64,000 nt of DNA from Takakia lepidozioides (Eukaryota; Streptophyta; Takakiopsida; Takakiales; Takakiaceae): assembly GCA_030704615.1 (NCBI GenBank), contig CM060733.1, forward strand, positions 42,160,001-42,224,000, given 5' to 3'. A model generated the notes under the pieces. It saw only the letters and a list, made by a program, of their open reading frames with translations, was not told the DNA's origin and searched no databases. A program made the translations under genes and the position numbers. Shown in pieces: positions 1 to 12,717 of the stretch (position 1 is its first letter; each line of letters opens with the position of its first letter).

Positions 1-344
1 CATGGCTGGTTGTGAAACCCCCGCGGACAGCTACAGAAGTATATATAAGGGGAGTAGTGACCCCGAGAACGGTGCAAGCCCGTTGGTGACCAAAAACTAA
101 TGAGTAAGCAAGCGAGCCGGAAAGCGACCAAAGAGTGGGGAGCTGTTCCGGACTGCCATCTACCAAAGGGAATTCTCCTAGGCCCAAATAGGTGGAGGGT
201 TTAGTGGGAAGCGAAGGGGGACCGTTATGTCCCGGTGAGCAGCCGAAGCTCCAAGTTGGCCCGGGCGGCCAGGTTGGGAGTCAGGCGCGCGCATCAAAGC
301 GAGTAACTACAACTTGGGAGCTTACAGAAGTGAGGTGCGCGACA
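1..344 (+). repeat. 5' LTR of chromovirus, left part outside window
   Basis: Positions 1-344 match 6252-6598 almost base for base, apart from a 3-bp indel near 315. The LTR ends in ...GCGCGACA, followed by two bases and the primer-binding site, so 344 is its right edge. By comparison with the 3' LTR, about 1,255 bp of its left side lie beyond the window. Confidence 0.93.
40..48 (+). promoter_or_regulatory. TATA box of the chromovirus LTR promoter
   Basis: TATATATAA lies in a conserved block of the LTR about 300 bp before its end; the same box is at 6291-6299 in the 3' LTR. It would set the U3/R boundary and start the genomic RNA. Assignment is by sequence only. Confidence 0.55.
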
Positions 345-346
345 CT

Positions 347-358
347 TGGTATCAGAGC
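347..358 (+). other. Primer-binding site, initiator tRNA-Met type
   Basis: TGGTATCAGAGC starts two bases after the 5' LTR. It is the complement of the initiator methionine tRNA 3' end used by many plant LTR retrotransposons to prime minus-strand DNA. Confidence 0.9.
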
Positions 359-399
359 TTAGAGTTCAGTACGCAATCGTCGTTGGGATTGGCCTCATC

Positions 400-1560
400 A
401 TGGGGTCGGGCAAGCCAAAGCGAAAGCGGAACGGCCCAAAAGATGATGATCCTGGTGAGCCCGATGGGGGCGACGTGTCACCGAAGCGGCCGTTTGAGGA
501 AGCGACGCAGGTTTCTGAAAACGAGGCCGCTCAAGAGCGGGAGGAATCCAAGGAGTCGGAGCCCGAGGAATCCGTGAGAGCTCCGACCGACCAACAGATG
601 CCTCCCATGCCGGCAGCCTTTTGGGAAGGGTTGTTGGCGCAGTTTGGCGGGACGTTGAAAGACGTGTTGAAGGCGGCTAACGCCACTTCCACTAAGGCAA
701 AGTTTAAGGTGAAGCCTAAGGAACCCGGCACCTTCGAGGGCGTCTGAAATTGGAAGGCACTCAACACCTGGCTCCTGGAGCTAGAGCAGTACTTCCGGGC
801 GGCCAAGTTGAGTGACGAGGATCGGGTGGAAGTGGCTCCCACCTATTTGAGGGGCTATGCCCAACAATGGTAGCAGAAACGCCTTCACGATCGAGGCCCA
901 AGCCCGGAAACCTTGAACTGGAGTGGGTTCAAGGAATTGACGAAGAGACAGTTTGTGCCCCTCAACGCGTCCTGGCTTGCCCGGGACAAGATGAGGAATT
1001 TGAAGCAAACAGATGACATTCGGGGGTATGTCCAGGCTTTCAATGTGCTATTGCTCGAAGTCGCGGACATGGCAGAACCAGAAATGGTCTTCAACTTTGT
1101 GGCGGGACTGGCCCCATGGGCCAGGCGGAAGTTGGAGGAGAAGCCACCTAAAACTTTGAACGAGGCAATTGAGAGGGCTGAATGTTTCTCGGATGTCCCT
1201 AGGGGTGAGAGACAAGGCCGTACGGAGCTGAACCACAAGAAGACCCGGCGGGAAGGTGACTCCTTCCGACCGGAAAAGAAGTGGGATAGGCCACGCGGTG
1301 ACAATGGCACGTGGAAATCGAAGGGAGGGCCTTCACACGTCAAGGCGACACCCGGTGCTTCAAAAGGAAAAGCGGGTGGAGCGGCTTATGGCGGACAGAA
1401 GGCGACCTTTGATGGAGTGTGTTTCAATTGCGGGGAGCCCGGGCACATGGCCAAGAAGTGCACGAAACCTCGACAATTGAACATGACTCGGGCAACCACG
1501 GAGCTGTCGGAAGATACCATCAGTCGCTTGGTGGAAGCGGTGGTCGCCAGGACTTGCAAG
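400..1560 (+). pseudogene. gag: Chromovirus gag (capsid and nucleocapsid), broken
   Basis: Encodes the particle-forming Gag part of a Ty3/gypsy polyprotein. The first ATG after the primer site is at 400. The capsid-like region (NWKALNTWLLELEQYF, later [17 protein letters not shown]) is followed by one CCHC zinc knuckle, [14 protein letters not shown], at about 1420-1462. Two in-frame stops interrupt it: TGA at 745-747 and TAG at 871-873. Reading resumes in the same frame after each, and both fit single transitions (for example CGA to TGA, CAG or TGG to TAG). Gag and Pol share one frame, as is usual for chromoviruses. The copy cannot make full-length Gag without suppression. Confidence 0.88.
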
Positions 1561-3021
1561 GTAGGCAAATTTTCTTGTGAGTTGTATCAGGAAACTGGCG
1601 CCTTACGTAAAGGGAGTCAGTTATTGTTCGTGGATGGGAAAATATCCGGAACTAACGTGTCGTTGTTGGTGGACACAGGAGCGTCGCACTCCTTCATGAC
1701 ACCGGCAACGGCACAAAAGCTGGGACTCCCGACAAGTGACGTGGGGGCCTCTATTGAGGTGCGTTCTGCCAAAGGAGAACCACAGATGGCGACAAGGTTG
1801 GCGTTTGATGTTCCTCTTCAACTGGGGAGTTGGGAGGGACGTGAGAACTTCACCATCTGCGAGATCGATGGAGTGGATCTCATTTTGGGGATGACCTTTT
1901 TGAGCAAATCCGGAGCGGTCATAGATGGCCGCAAGAGAGTAGTCACGCTACCATGTGGGAATGGTGGCGAGGTCTTACGAGTGTCGGAAACGCCCAAATC
2001 CGTGGGAGGGCGAATAAACCTTCTGTCAGCAAGGGAGTGGGCCGTAGAGGAGGCACACGAGCCCCAATTTTTGCTTTACATTAGAGAAGTGAAAAGAGAA
2101 GGCGATGGGGAGCCGAGCCCAGATTGGATCAAGGGGATTTTGGAGAAATACCAGGATGTGATGCCGGAGGATTTACCAAGCGGCTTGCCACCGCGAAGAG
2201 GAGTTGATCACAAGATTGAGGTGATACCGGGATCGGAACCGCCTGCCAAGGCGCCCTACCGGTTGAGCCACAGAGAGTTGGTCGAGCTGAAGACTCAGCT
2301 CAAGGATCTAATGTCAAAGGGGTACATTTGGCCGAGTAAGTCACCTTACGGAGCCCCGGTGCTATTTGCAGACAAGAAGGATGGGACGCTGCGGATGTGT
2401 GTCGATTACAGGGCTCTGAATAAGGTGACTATCAAAAACCGGTACCCTTTGCCAAGGATTGACGACCTCTTCGATCGGTTGGCAGGAGCGAAGTATTTCA
2501 GCCGGATCGACTTGCGCTCCGGCTATCACCAAATTCGGGTGGCGGAAGGAGATGAGGAGAAGACCGCGTGCAGGACAAGGTATGGTTCATATGAGTTCTT
2601 GGTGATGCCTTTTGGGCTCACCAATGCACCAGCGACATTTAGCACGCTGATGAACAGCCTTTTCCAGGAGTGGTTGGATGACTTTGTGATCGTGTACATC
2701 GACGACATCTTGGTGTACTCGAAAACAAAGGAGGAGCACCTGGAGCACCTCAAAAGGGTGTTCCAAAAATTGCGAGAAGGGAAGCTGTATGCCAAAGCTT
2801 CAAAGTGCGAATTCGGGGTCACAAAAGTGGAGTTCTTGGGGCATGTGATTACACAGGATGGGATCAAAATGGATGACAGAAAGGTGAGGGCGATCTTGGA
2901 CTGGGAGCCTCCGACTTCGGTCCCGGGAGTGCGATCCTTCCTAGGACTCGCCTCCTATTACCGGAAGTATGTGAGAAATTTCGCCAAGATTGCGGGGGCC
3001 GCTGTCAGACCTTCTGTGTAA
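1561..3021 (+). pseudogene. pol: Chromovirus protease and reverse transcriptase
   Basis: Continues the Gag frame. The aspartic protease shows [12 protein letters not shown] at about 1663-1698. The reverse transcriptase follows, with [47 protein letters not shown] and the catalytic [10 protein letters not shown] at about 2695-2724. Reading leaves the frame in a run of G near 2993-2998 (an extra G is likely) and stops at 3019-3021. The RT core itself has no stop. A 270-bp stretch of this RT (about 2508-2777) recurs at 21611-21880. Confidence 0.92.
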
Positions 3022-3441
3022 ATCTAAAATCTGGGCATGGAACACCTTTTGTGGCCAAGCTTTTGCTGAATTGAAGCAGCGGATGGCGGAAGCTCCAGTC
3101 TTGAAAATCCCGGAGTTCGATCGTCCGTTCAAGATACACACAGATGCGTGGACTTCGCGATTGGGGGTGTACTGATGCAAGATGGACGTCCAGTGGCTTA
3201 CGAAAGTAAGAAACTGAATGAAGTGGAGCGACGGTGGCCGACGCACGAGAAAGAGATGAAGGCGGTGGTGCACTGTCTTGAGCTTTGGCGCCACTATGTT
3301 GGTTCCAACCCAGTGAAGGTGTTCACGGACAATGTCACGGTGAAGTATTTTGCCACGCAGCCCAAGTTGTCCCCAAAACAACTTAGGTGGCAAGATACTT
3401 TGGCGGTGTTCGACGTGGATATCCAGTACAAACCGGGATGA
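3000..3441 (+). pseudogene. pol: Chromovirus RNase H, two frameshifts and a stop
   Basis: RNase H would remove genomic RNA during reverse transcription. From about 3000 to 3150 it is readable only in a second frame (AFAELKQRMAEAPVL, then KIHTDA). From 3148 it is back in the original frame (DFAIGGVLMQDGRPVAYESK, KVFTDN). Two compensating small indels thus bracket a stretch of about 150 bp. A TGA at 3439-3441 replaces the arginine usual in the YKPG-R-DN-VADALSR motif, which fits CGA to TGA. Confidence 0.85.
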
Positions 3442-3447
3442 GACAAC

Positions 3448-4530
3448 ATGGTGGCCGATGCTTTAAGTAGAAAGCATCAGCTCTTGTTGGTGTACAAGGG
3501 CGAGACGGCGCTCCAAAGGAAGATCCGGAAGGCTTGCCGGAAGGATGAGCTGGCGAAGTCCGTGATGCAGGACTTGAGGATGGGGGTTAAATCGCAGTTC
3601 CACTTGCAAAATGGACTGCTCCGGTATAAGCAAAAACGTCTCTACGTGCCGAAGGGAGGGATCAGAGATAGCCTCTTGAGAGAATGCCATGATAGCCCGC
3701 TTGCGGGCCACGGCGGAGCCAAGCGCACTGCGGCACTCTTGAAGAAAGAGTATTTCTGGCCCAAACTGAGGGAGGAGGCAGAGGAGTATGTCAAGACATG
3801 CACCACATGCCAACAAAACCGGAGCGAGTACAAAAAGCAAGCGGGGCTGTTACAACCCTTGCCGATTCCAGAGGGGACTTGGGAAAGCGTCTCGATGGAT
3901 TTCATGACTGTTATGCCGCTGTCAAAAGGATTCGATGCAATCATGGTGGTGGTGGACAGGTTCAGTAAAATGGGCCATTTCATCCCCACCGAGGAGACGG
4001 CAACGGCGCAGGAGACAGGGCGACTTTACTTCGCCCACATCTTAAAGCATCATGGAGTCCCGAAGGATATTGTCTCGGACCGCGATCCAAAGTTTACGAG
4101 TAAATTTTGGAGGGCACTTTGGAAGAAGATGGGGACGAGGCTGAAGATGAGCACCGCCTTCCGACCTACGACCGACGGCCAAACAGAAAGGGTGAATTCC
4201 GTAGTGAAGCAGATCTTGCGGAATTACGTGTCGGCAGACCAAACAGACTGGGTGGAACACTTAGACGCGGCAGAGTTCTGTTATAATAATACAGAACACT
4301 CCGCAACGGGAGTTTCCCCTTTCGTATTGGTCTATGGAAAAACACCTCTGGTGCCGACAAGTTGGGCCGCCCAGGACGTTGAGGAACCGGCAGTAGCGGC
4401 GGTACTGGAAGAACGCGAGCGTTTGTTGAAGATCGCAAAGTACAACATTGCCAAAGCTAGGAAACGTTATGAAAGGCAGGCGAATCGGAAGCGGAGGGAA
4501 GTGAAGTTTGAGGCAGGCACAGAGGTCTAG
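3448..4530 (+). pseudogene. pol: Chromovirus integrase, catalytic part
   Basis: Inserts the element's cDNA into chromatin. After VADALSRK come the HHCC zinc-binding module (HDSPLAGHGG ... CTTCQQ), then the DDE core: aspartate in MDFMTVMPL, aspartate in VSDRDPKFTSKFW and glutamate in TDGQTERVNSVVKQ. Reading stops at TAG 4528-4530, where relatives have tryptophan (W followed by LN), consistent with TGG to TAG. The same frame continues after it. Confidence 0.92.
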
Positions 4531-4962
4531 TTGAACATCAAGAATTTCCGACTACCTCCGGAAGTGAGTCCGAAGTTCGTACCTCCGTATGCGGGACCCT
4601 TTCGCATTCGGAAGGTTATGAATGAGGATGTGTATGAATTGGAGCTGCCGGAAAACAGCAAGGTGCACCCAGTATTCCATGTCTCCCTTTTGAAGCCTTA
4701 CTTCAAAGATGAAGCGCGTCCGAATCGGCATCAAGTGTTGCGTCCGCCACCTATGCTGTTGGATCATGAAAATGAACCTGAGTACGAGGTGGAGGCAATA
4801 CTTAAGTCGAGGAGGTTCAGGAACCGAGAAACGGAGTATCTCGTCAAATGGAAGGGCTATCATCATGTGGAGGCATCTTGGGTGCGTGCCTCAGAAATGG
4901 GAAACGCATCCGAGGCGGTTGCAGCTTTCGAAGGGCGACCTCAAAAGCGGAAGAAGCGTTGA
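4531..4962 (+). pseudogene. pol: Integrase C-terminus with chromodomain
   Basis: Same frame as the integrase core but behind its stop. It holds the GPY/F-like stretch (PPYAGPFRI ... HPVFHVSLLKPY) and a chromodomain (YEVEAILKSRRF ... EYLVKWKGYHHVEASWV), with a lysine-rich tail ending at 4962. Chromodomains direct chromoviral integrases to methylated-histone chromatin. Two of the usual three cage aromatics (Y, W) are visible. This places the element in the chromovirus clade. Confidence 0.9.
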
Positions 4963-4982
4963 TGGGGACATCAACCTTGGAC

Positions 4983-4995
4983 GTGGGGGAGGAAA
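4983..4995 (+). other. Polypurine tract of chromovirus
   Basis: A purine-rich run (GTGGGGGAGGAAA) sits directly before the 3' LTR, where plus-strand DNA synthesis is primed. It fixes the LTR start at the following TG. Confidence 0.75.
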
Positions 4996-6598
4996 TGCAT
5001 GCTTAGCCCGGCTTAGCTAGCTTAGGAATCCGATTGCAAAAACTTGTATTGTACAAAACGTGCTATAAATGAAATGGATTCCAAATGTTGTGCGTCCTAA
5101 TTTGTTTGGAATGGTGATGCATGGTATGGTTGGCTAGTGTGTAGAATGCATGCTAGCTTATAAAAGTGGAAGAGGTAAATTGGGTTAATCGTGTGTTTCC
5201 GTAGTGCCGAAATCGGGTGACCCCCATCCAAGGGGCAAGGAAACTTGCGCCTTCTTTGGGAGTTCACGTGCTAGTGCGCACCTGGCGCGTGCGCGTACTA
5301 TAACTGCGCTACCGAGGGGGTTGCCTTGTAGTGCGGGCTAACGCGGAAGCTACGTGCTTCCGTTCACGTACTATAATCGTGTAGCCTCGGGACGAAGTCG
5401 TAGTGCGGCTTCGGCGTGTTCCCGTACCTCAGGCCAGCATTCCAAGGCGAACCCAATTGTAGTGATCGGGGCGCACGGTTGGTTCAAGGTTATTTTCCTA
5501 GTCAAAGAGGGTTCCAGGTGAACCCTTGCTCAAGGTGATGCCAAAAGTGGCATCATGAGCGATCGCAAGCAATGTTGTTGCAGTAAGGCGATTCGATCCT
5601 CGGGGAGGATCATTCCTTGGCCTTGAAGTAGGCCAAGAAGAGTGCACTGGGAGGAGCTGGAGAGGCTCCACCCTTGGCCGGGACTTGGAGGAAGTCGGCC
5701 GAACTAGCTAGTGGAGAGTAGAGTCAAGTGTGGGGTTTGGTTCTTTGCCATGGGACGCCATGGTACGGAAACAAACTCCTTGATGTGGGACGCCACAACT
5801 TGGATGTTCGTTTCTACAAAATGGACAAGTCGATGAGGACATCGACTCCCTGTTGGTAGGGGTGTGTGTTGCGGCCCTTTGCCTTGAGGGCAGGGGGGGG
5901 TCGGGACACATGAGGGGCTGCCCCTATGGTGGGGGCAACGGCAGCGATAGGTATGGGGGGGCTGAAGCACCCTTGAGTGCCCAAAGGCACTCAAGGAGGC
6001 GGAGGCGCTCACTAGGTGGAGCCCCGCACACCGGGTTGCGGTGGGGGTGGCTCCACAAGGGGTGGTGGTAGCTTAGTGGGACTTAGTGGGGGTGGCATAG
6101 GACTCACCATGGGGGCGGAGACCTTGTGGTGGGAGTCGTGGGGAGTCTTGGGACTCATCACGGTCCATAGGGGCCGTGGTGAGTGGGCCAAGACTCACCG
6201 AGACTCATCACCGGGAGTCGAGGGTTTTCGTGGTGGTTCGCCATAAAATGGCATGGCTGGTTGTGAAACCCCCGCGGACAGCTACAGAAGTATATATAAG
6301 GGGAGTAGTGACCCCGAGAACGGTGCAAGCCCGTTGGTGACCAAAAACTAGTGAGTAAGCGAGCGAGCCGGAAAGCGACCAAAGAGTGGGGAGCTGTTCC
6401 GGACTGCCATCTACCAAAGGGAATTCTCCTAGGCCCAAATAGGTGGAGGGTTTAGTGGGAAGCGAAGGGGGACCGTTATGTCCCGGTGAGCAGCCGAAGC
6501 TCCAAGTTGGCCCGGGCGGCCAGGTTGGGAGTCAGGCGCGCGCATCAAAGCGAGTAACTACAACTTGAAGGGGAGCTACCGAAGTGAGGTGCGCGACA
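4996..6598 (+). repeat. 3' LTR of chromovirus
   Basis: Begins TGCATGC after the polypurine tract and ends GCGCGACA, about 1.6 kb. Its last 347 bp duplicate the window start. The sequence after 6598 belongs to the reverse-oriented MULE copy D, so the retroelement sits inside that transposon. The target duplication cannot be tested because the left flank is outside the window. The LTR contains no gene. Confidence 0.88.
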
Positions 6599-6637
6599 TG
6601 CTGACTGCCGCATCTACCAGTACCTACGACGTTACTT

Positions 6638-6659
6638 GGAAATGCGGCGCCGCATTTCC
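6638..6659. repeat. Single 22-bp palindrome, right terminal region of copy D
   Basis: Perfect copy of the motif: half-site GGAAATGCGG, centre CG, then the inverted half-site. The equivalent site in copy A is at 49439-49460 with one mismatch (GAATTT). Confidence 0.85.
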
Positions 6660-6915
6660 TCGCCGGGGGTCGAATGAGGAAAGCAAAGTTTGGGAGAGCA
6701 GAAAAACAGGAACCCTCCAACACACAAAAATACATGCACGTGGAAACATGAGTGAATTACATAGTATTATCTTAGTTCGAGCAAAACAAGTTACTGGTAG
6801 GCAAGACATAAGTCGGACCTTTCTGTGGCCAGAGTCAGAGCTACTTGCATCAGTACAGTTCTACTATCCGAAAAGGATGGGCGTACCATTGTGTTGGGAC
6901 CGCAAGCCAAGGTCA

Positions 6916-8323
6916 CTAGTCCCCTGGATCCATATTCAGAAGAGTGTGCACCTCTTGGGGGCTCAACCCTGGTGCATGTATGAAGTGATGAGTTGTGGAA
7001 TTACACCGGAGTCTCTTTAGGTACATGTAGTACAGATGCTTGCAAGGGCAGTATGATGCCCCCTTGTTCGCCATGATCTGAAAGTCGGTGCAATTGCAGG
7101 TGGGTAATTCTGAAATGGTGATGGTGTACACCTCATTGCAAACAGCTGAGCCTGTCGTGGCCATCTAATACACACGCCCGAAGCCTGGTGGGGGCACTTC
7201 TGGATTGTACAGTTCATCCGAAGTGCATTCCCCATCCTTGTCTCGTTCACTTTTGAGGGAGGTCGCCGCCTCTTCGGTTTCCCCCAACGGTGTGTAGGAT
7301 GCTTAGAGCTGTCGGGTCCCATTGTTCTTGCTCTCACAGGGGTCGGTGGTGGAGGCTGTGGAAGCGGAAATGGTTGTCTGGGGACGTCAGTGCGCTGCAC
7401 CATCCGAAATCCTGCGGCGGTAAGGGCGTCGGCCTCAACTTGACTCAGATCGCAGCCTGGTTCCACCGGCCACACCGGGGGAGCCTCTGGCATTGTTTGT
7501 ATGCCATACTTGGGCTTTCCATACACGCAAGTCATAATGTCGTGCCTGCAGAACCAGAACTGGGTGGTTGTCGCCTACGAAAATTTGCATGGACAAATCT
7601 TCCTGTAAAAGTAGGAGCAGGGACGGCACCATCTGGATTCCTCCTTATCATCTCTAAACAACGTTGCCGTGTATCCACTCGAATTGCGGAACACCTGCCT
7701 CGAAACGATGGCTTTGTGCGAGCAATTCTCCACTGTGACGCAGACACAGTCGTCTCCACAATGGCTTGGCCATACTGCATAACAGGGGGCGGAATCTGGG
7801 GCAAGCGAGCAGTGGGAATTTCTCGCACGGAATCCCCGCTTGAAGGCGATGGCGATCTGGAATTTCTTGGGCTTCCACTGCTGGAAGACACATTGTGCGG
7901 CAACATGACGGACCCTCGAGGTGCTGTCCGAATGTTCCTGTCGGATCTCCAGGAATCCTCTTTGCACCCGGGTTCCTCTTCAATCCTCCGCCTCACAGGG
8001 CGAGTACGGACGTCCCCCTCTAGGTGCTCACCTCTGCGGTGCAGAGGCGTCCCTTTGATCTTTTCTCGCAATGCTGTCGCCCATTTCAGTGGATTCTTCG
8101 ACCTCGAAGCTGTTCGCACCAACAATTCCTCCCTGTCCGGCCCAAAGTCCCATTGTTTCCCACTCAGGAACTTGTAGTACGTGGCTTGCTGCATGATTGC
8201 TCTGTCGATGTCCTCCATTGTGGCCGTCACTACGTCCACCAGATGTGCGGAAGAAGACGCTCGCCAGGAGGAGTGCACTGATTCTGCCATATTCGTGTTC
8301 GGCATGTCCGTGTCGGAATCCAA
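6916..8323 (-). pseudogene. MULE transposase exon 2 with SWIM finger, copy D
   Basis: Homologous to copy A 47762-49192. It reads from NTNMAESVHSSW (about 8300) to a SWIM zinc finger, CNCTDFQ ... CPCKH, near 7046-7110. Three lesions disable it. The splice acceptor TAG of copy A is TAA here, just above 8323. One base is missing near 7580. Ten bases are missing near 7208. After each frameshift the frame is recovered elsewhere, so the gene was whole once. Confidence 0.85.
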
Positions 8324-8415
8324 GCACCACTCTTACAAGGACACAGACAATGGCGAGGAACCAATGGAAAGGTCCGTAATAGAAAGACAATTGCACGAAA
8401 ATGACAGCATCATAC

Positions 8416-10713
8416 CTCCCGCATGTACTGTCCGAACTGTCGATACCGGAAATGCCACCACCCCAACCAGCTGTGCAAGGCTCCCAGATTGGTTGTCTCC
8501 ACTGCACCTGACGTGTTCCACCAAGCCTCGATGATAGCAAACTTAACCTCTGCGTCATCAAATGTGGGTGCATCCTTCCACGCCGTACAAAGGACACGGT
8601 GTTCAGCCTGGAATGAGCTAGCAACAAATCTGGTAGTGTAGTGGGATAGACTCTGCATCCAATGGAATCCACAGGATCTCTCTTTCCCCTCCATTGGCAC
8701 ATTGGGGTCCTCACCGTACACACACCGCACCGCTGCCCAGTTGGCCTGAGCGTTGTCTGCCATGAATCCCCTGAAATTGGGCTCTAGCAATCCCGCCCTT
8801 GCTATCTGCTCGTTTATGCCCTCCCACAGATGCATCTTCAACTGTGTGTCCTCCCCTTTCATCTCGCAGATTGCAATCGTCATGAGCCTCTTGGAGTGAT
8901 AGTCATAAACATGCGCACCCATAGTCACCCACTGATGGTTTGTAATTCGCTTGATGTGATCAAACATCACCCAAGCATTCGACAGGTTTCCAGTTGTCAT
9001 GCGAGTGACCAAGTCGACTCCACTCCCAGGCCCACACGTTGACATTTTAAAAATGTAACAACGATCGGATTCGCTGCCTTGCCCTGGAAACCTGCTACCT
9101 TGGATGTAGTCATATCCAGTCATTTGTTTCACCTCCAGGATTGAGTGCATGTTTGACCCCCGGCCGAACTCCTGCTTACAAGATACGATGTGATTCCGCA
9201 CATTCGGACTACAAACGTGCGAGACGGACTCCAACAGGTCAAGCATCTCCTCTTTGTTCAAGGGCACTCGGTCTGAACCATCTTTAGACATGATTTTGCC
9301 AAGAGCAATCTTGTGGGCTGCCTTCAGATGAATATGCTTTGGTCTGGCTCCGGGGCTCAATTTCACCTCCTCTTTTATGATGTCGTGTGCTTCCTGCACA
9401 GCCTCATGCATGTTGCCTCTCGCCAAGGGGTGGCAGTGGACCCCAACGTGTATGCAAGCTCTAGTCAAGTCCGGGAGCAAATGGATAACGTAATATTGCT
9501 TGGCTCTGCTTATGGACATGCACGTCGGTGGTTCTTTGCAATGTGCGCACTTGAAAGTACCTGCAGGAGCTTGGCTGGAGACAATGAATAGATGATGCGT
9601 TGTGCCAGTCCAATCCGTCTTGTTTCTCCGCCCTCCTTTGGAAAGAAAGTGGAAGCAGGCGGGATTCAGGCACCTCAGCTTCCCCGCACAGAGGACGTAT
9701 CGTACATGAACACCATCAGCAATTTTCGTGCTACTGGTCTTCGTCACACACCAGGGGTGTCCGTCGTGCTTTCGATCCATGTCTGTTAACATCCCTGAGG
9801 CTTTGTTTGAGGAAGTAACAGGTGGAAACTCGAAGATGACATTGCCATCGACTTCGGGAGGCAGATACGTTACCTTCCTGACCGGAAATTTGGCATAGTT
9901 GAGAGCAGCCAGCTCGGAGCGAGAACCATCGAGGTGATGTTGTCGTAGGAGCTGCACAATGGACCGGGTTGGAGTTATGCTCGAGAGTACATGCGTAGCA
10001 CCTGCAGAGACGTCCATCTCGGATTTGAACGACCGTGTGGAGGACATGGGGACCTCAATGCACTCATCTTCATCGTCGGAAATGTCGAATACGTCCACAC
10101 GAGAAGCTATGGAGGGTCTTGACGGTCCAAGTCGGGAATGATTATCGTTGCATACCTCTCTATTGGCAGTGGCCGCCTGTCGGTTTCCGGACTCCTTTGT
10201 GGATGGTGTGGGCAGCGACTGATTCGGAAAGGGAATGGGCATTCCCACAGCTCGGTACAGGATGGTGTCTGATGGGGGTACGTGCCATTCGATTCCGCAA
10301 CCTCCGTCGTTACCTAGCACGACAATGGTCTCATCAACCTGTCCAGGAACATCATTCCTTTCTTCTTCCAAATAAACTGTGCCCGGTTTGAGCTTGAATT
10401 TAGAACAAAGGTAAGTTTCAGTCACTCTGCAAAGTCCTCCCTCGTTTGGGATCCAGGCTCTCCCAAGTTGCAGAGGACAGCAAACTATAGCGTAGGAATT
10501 CGGAGCCATCGAACACCGCACGAAGTTGGCAAGTGCGAGGTTCAGTATAGCGACAGACGAAGACTCACAGGCACCATGCGGAGTCCATCGACGATTGGAA
10601 GTCGCACATTGAAGTGGAAAGTATTGTTTCAAGCTACATGCATGAAGGTGGGAGGTGTGATTCCATAGCCAGTAAGTTAGACAATGATGGCCGAATCGGC
10701 GACAAAATAACAT
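8416..10713 (-). pseudogene. MULE transposase exon 1, copy D
   Basis: Open for about 765 codons and close to identical with copy A 45369-47678. It contains the DDE-type core: aspartates in MFDHIKRIT and FMADNAQANW, then CGFHWMQSL. The donor GT lies at 8414-8415, as in copy A. The conserved part probably starts at MAPNSYAIV rather than at the first methionine. Alone it lacks the C-terminal SWIM module because exon 2 is broken, so a complete transposase is unlikely. Confidence 0.85.
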
Positions 10714-10945
10714 CTCCTTACAGTTTCTCCTGAGGGTGGATCCAGCAGTATTCTCGGTACAGACAGGAGCGTTCGCACTGACAAGTGCCAGGACTGTTAG
10801 TGAAAACGGTCAGACAACCAAGTTGTGCTCATCAAGACAGGCCGCAATTCTGTTGTTTCGGAACAATGCAACCCATTCAGGTTCAGCATGCGGAAATGAG
10901 GTTTCAGATTTCCGTCCGGAGTGATTCTTTCGATTGCTGCTGGAC

Positions 10946-12445
10946 GGAAATACGGCGCCGCATTTCCGTATTGCATCTTGGTCATGCACCAGAGCGACGG
11001 GAATGCGGCACCGAGTTTCCGTCCGGGGGAAACCTTTACACTCTCCAGAACGGAAATGCGGTAACGCATTTCCATCCAGCAAGCACGGTATGTGAAGGTG
11101 GAACGGAAATGCGGTACCGCATTTCCATTCTGATTGAGAATCATGAAAAACGGGAACAGAAATGCGGCACCGCATTTCCGTCCGAGTCGCACTTTGCGAC
11201 ATTCCAGAACGGAAATGCGGCGCCGCATTTCCGTCCGAGTCGCACTTTCCAACATTCCAGAACGGAAATGCGGCACCGCATTTCCGCCCGGGTGAGACCT
11301 TCATACTCTCCAGAACGGAAATGCGGTAATGCATTTCCATCCAGCAAGCACGGTATGTGAAGGTGGAACGGAAATGCGGTACCGCATTTCCGTTCTGATT
11401 GAGAATTATGAACAACGGGAACAGAAATGCGGCGCCGCATTTCCGTTTTGTATCTGATGCATGGAGCCGAGTGCAATTTCGACCGCTTGAGACATTCATA
11501 CTATCCAGAACGGATATGCGGTACCGCATTTCCGTTCTGACTGAAAATCGTGAACCATCGGAACTGAAATGCGGCAGCGCATTTCCATCCGAGTCGCACC
11601 TCCCTCACAAGCTAGAAAGAAAATGCGGCACCGCATTTCCGCCCGGGTTAGACCTTCATACTCCCCAGAACGGAAATGCGGCACCGCATTTCCGCCCGGG
11701 TGGGACCTTCATACTCTCCAGAACGGAAATGCGGTACAGCATTTCCGTCGGAGTCGCACCTTCCGACATTCCAAAACGGAAATGCGGCGCCGCATTTCCG
11801 TTTTGTATGTGAGGCATAGAGCTTTGGAACGAAAATGCGGCACCGCATTTCCACCAGGGTCAGACCTTAATACTCTACAGAACGGAAATGCGGTACCGCA
11901 TTTCCGTTCTAACTGAAAATCGTCAACAGCGGGAACAGAAATGCGTCGCCGCATTTCCGTTTTGTATATGAGGCCTGGAGCTGTGGGACGGAAATGCGGT
12001 GCCGCATTCCCATCCATGTGAGACCTTCAAACTTTCCAGACCGGAAATGCGGCACCGCATTTCCGTTCAGCTGAGACCTCTATACTTTCCCGAACGGAAA
12101 TGTGGCACTGCATTTCCGTTCATCAACTAAGGTATGTGAAGGGGGAACGGAAATGCGGTACCGCATTTCCTTTCAGATTGAAAATCATGAACCACGGGAA
12201 CTGAAATGTTGTGCCGCATTTCGTCCGGATCGCACGTTTCGACATTCCTGAACGGAAATGCGGCGCCGCATTTCCCTTTTGAATGTCATACATGGAGCTG
12301 TGGGACGGAATTGGGGCACCGTATTTCCGTTCAACAACTAAGGTATGTAAAGGTGGAACGGAAATGCGGTGCCGCATTTTCTTCCAACAAGCACGGATGT
12401 GTAGCTTCGTGATGGTACTTAACGGAAATGCGGCGCCGCATTCGC
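10946..12445. repeat. Palindrome array, copy D, about 28 units
   Basis: Each unit is a half-site GGAAATGCGG, a pyrimidine-purine pair and the inverted half-site. Units follow each other mostly every 53-55 bp. The spacers fall into a few recurring types (for example containing GAGTCGCACTTT, GAGACCTTCATACTCTCCAG, TGATTGAGAATCATGAA, CACGGTATGTGAAGGTG), giving a higher-order repeat. It lies between the starts of the transposase (left) and the ParB-methyltransferase gene (right). Long open frames across it are by-products of the repeat and are not genes. Confidence 0.95.
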
Positions 12446-12717
12446 ATTTTCACTGCAACTCCAAATTTGAACACGTGGAGCAACGGAATTGCGGCACATG
12501 TCTGCACTCTATCTGACTGAAGTGGCATGAGGCGGCGCGGCTTGACCGTTGGATAATGATGTTTGTTTTTTGGACGGCAGGCGTATCCTGAACGATTCGA
12601 ATTTCGTAATGACGCAAAGTCCACGAGGAGACACTTTCCTCCAACCATTTCGAACCCAAATGCTGCATCACCGCCGTTTCATCTGCTTTTGTCGTGTCTC
12701 CTCAGTCACCCCTCTCG

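Noticed and set aside
10810-11916. Open frames up to about 240 codons on both strands within the palindrome arrays
   Set aside because: They read the same repeated peptide (such as GNAVPHFRS or EMRCRISV) in several frames on both strands, a by-product of a palindromic repeat with few stops.
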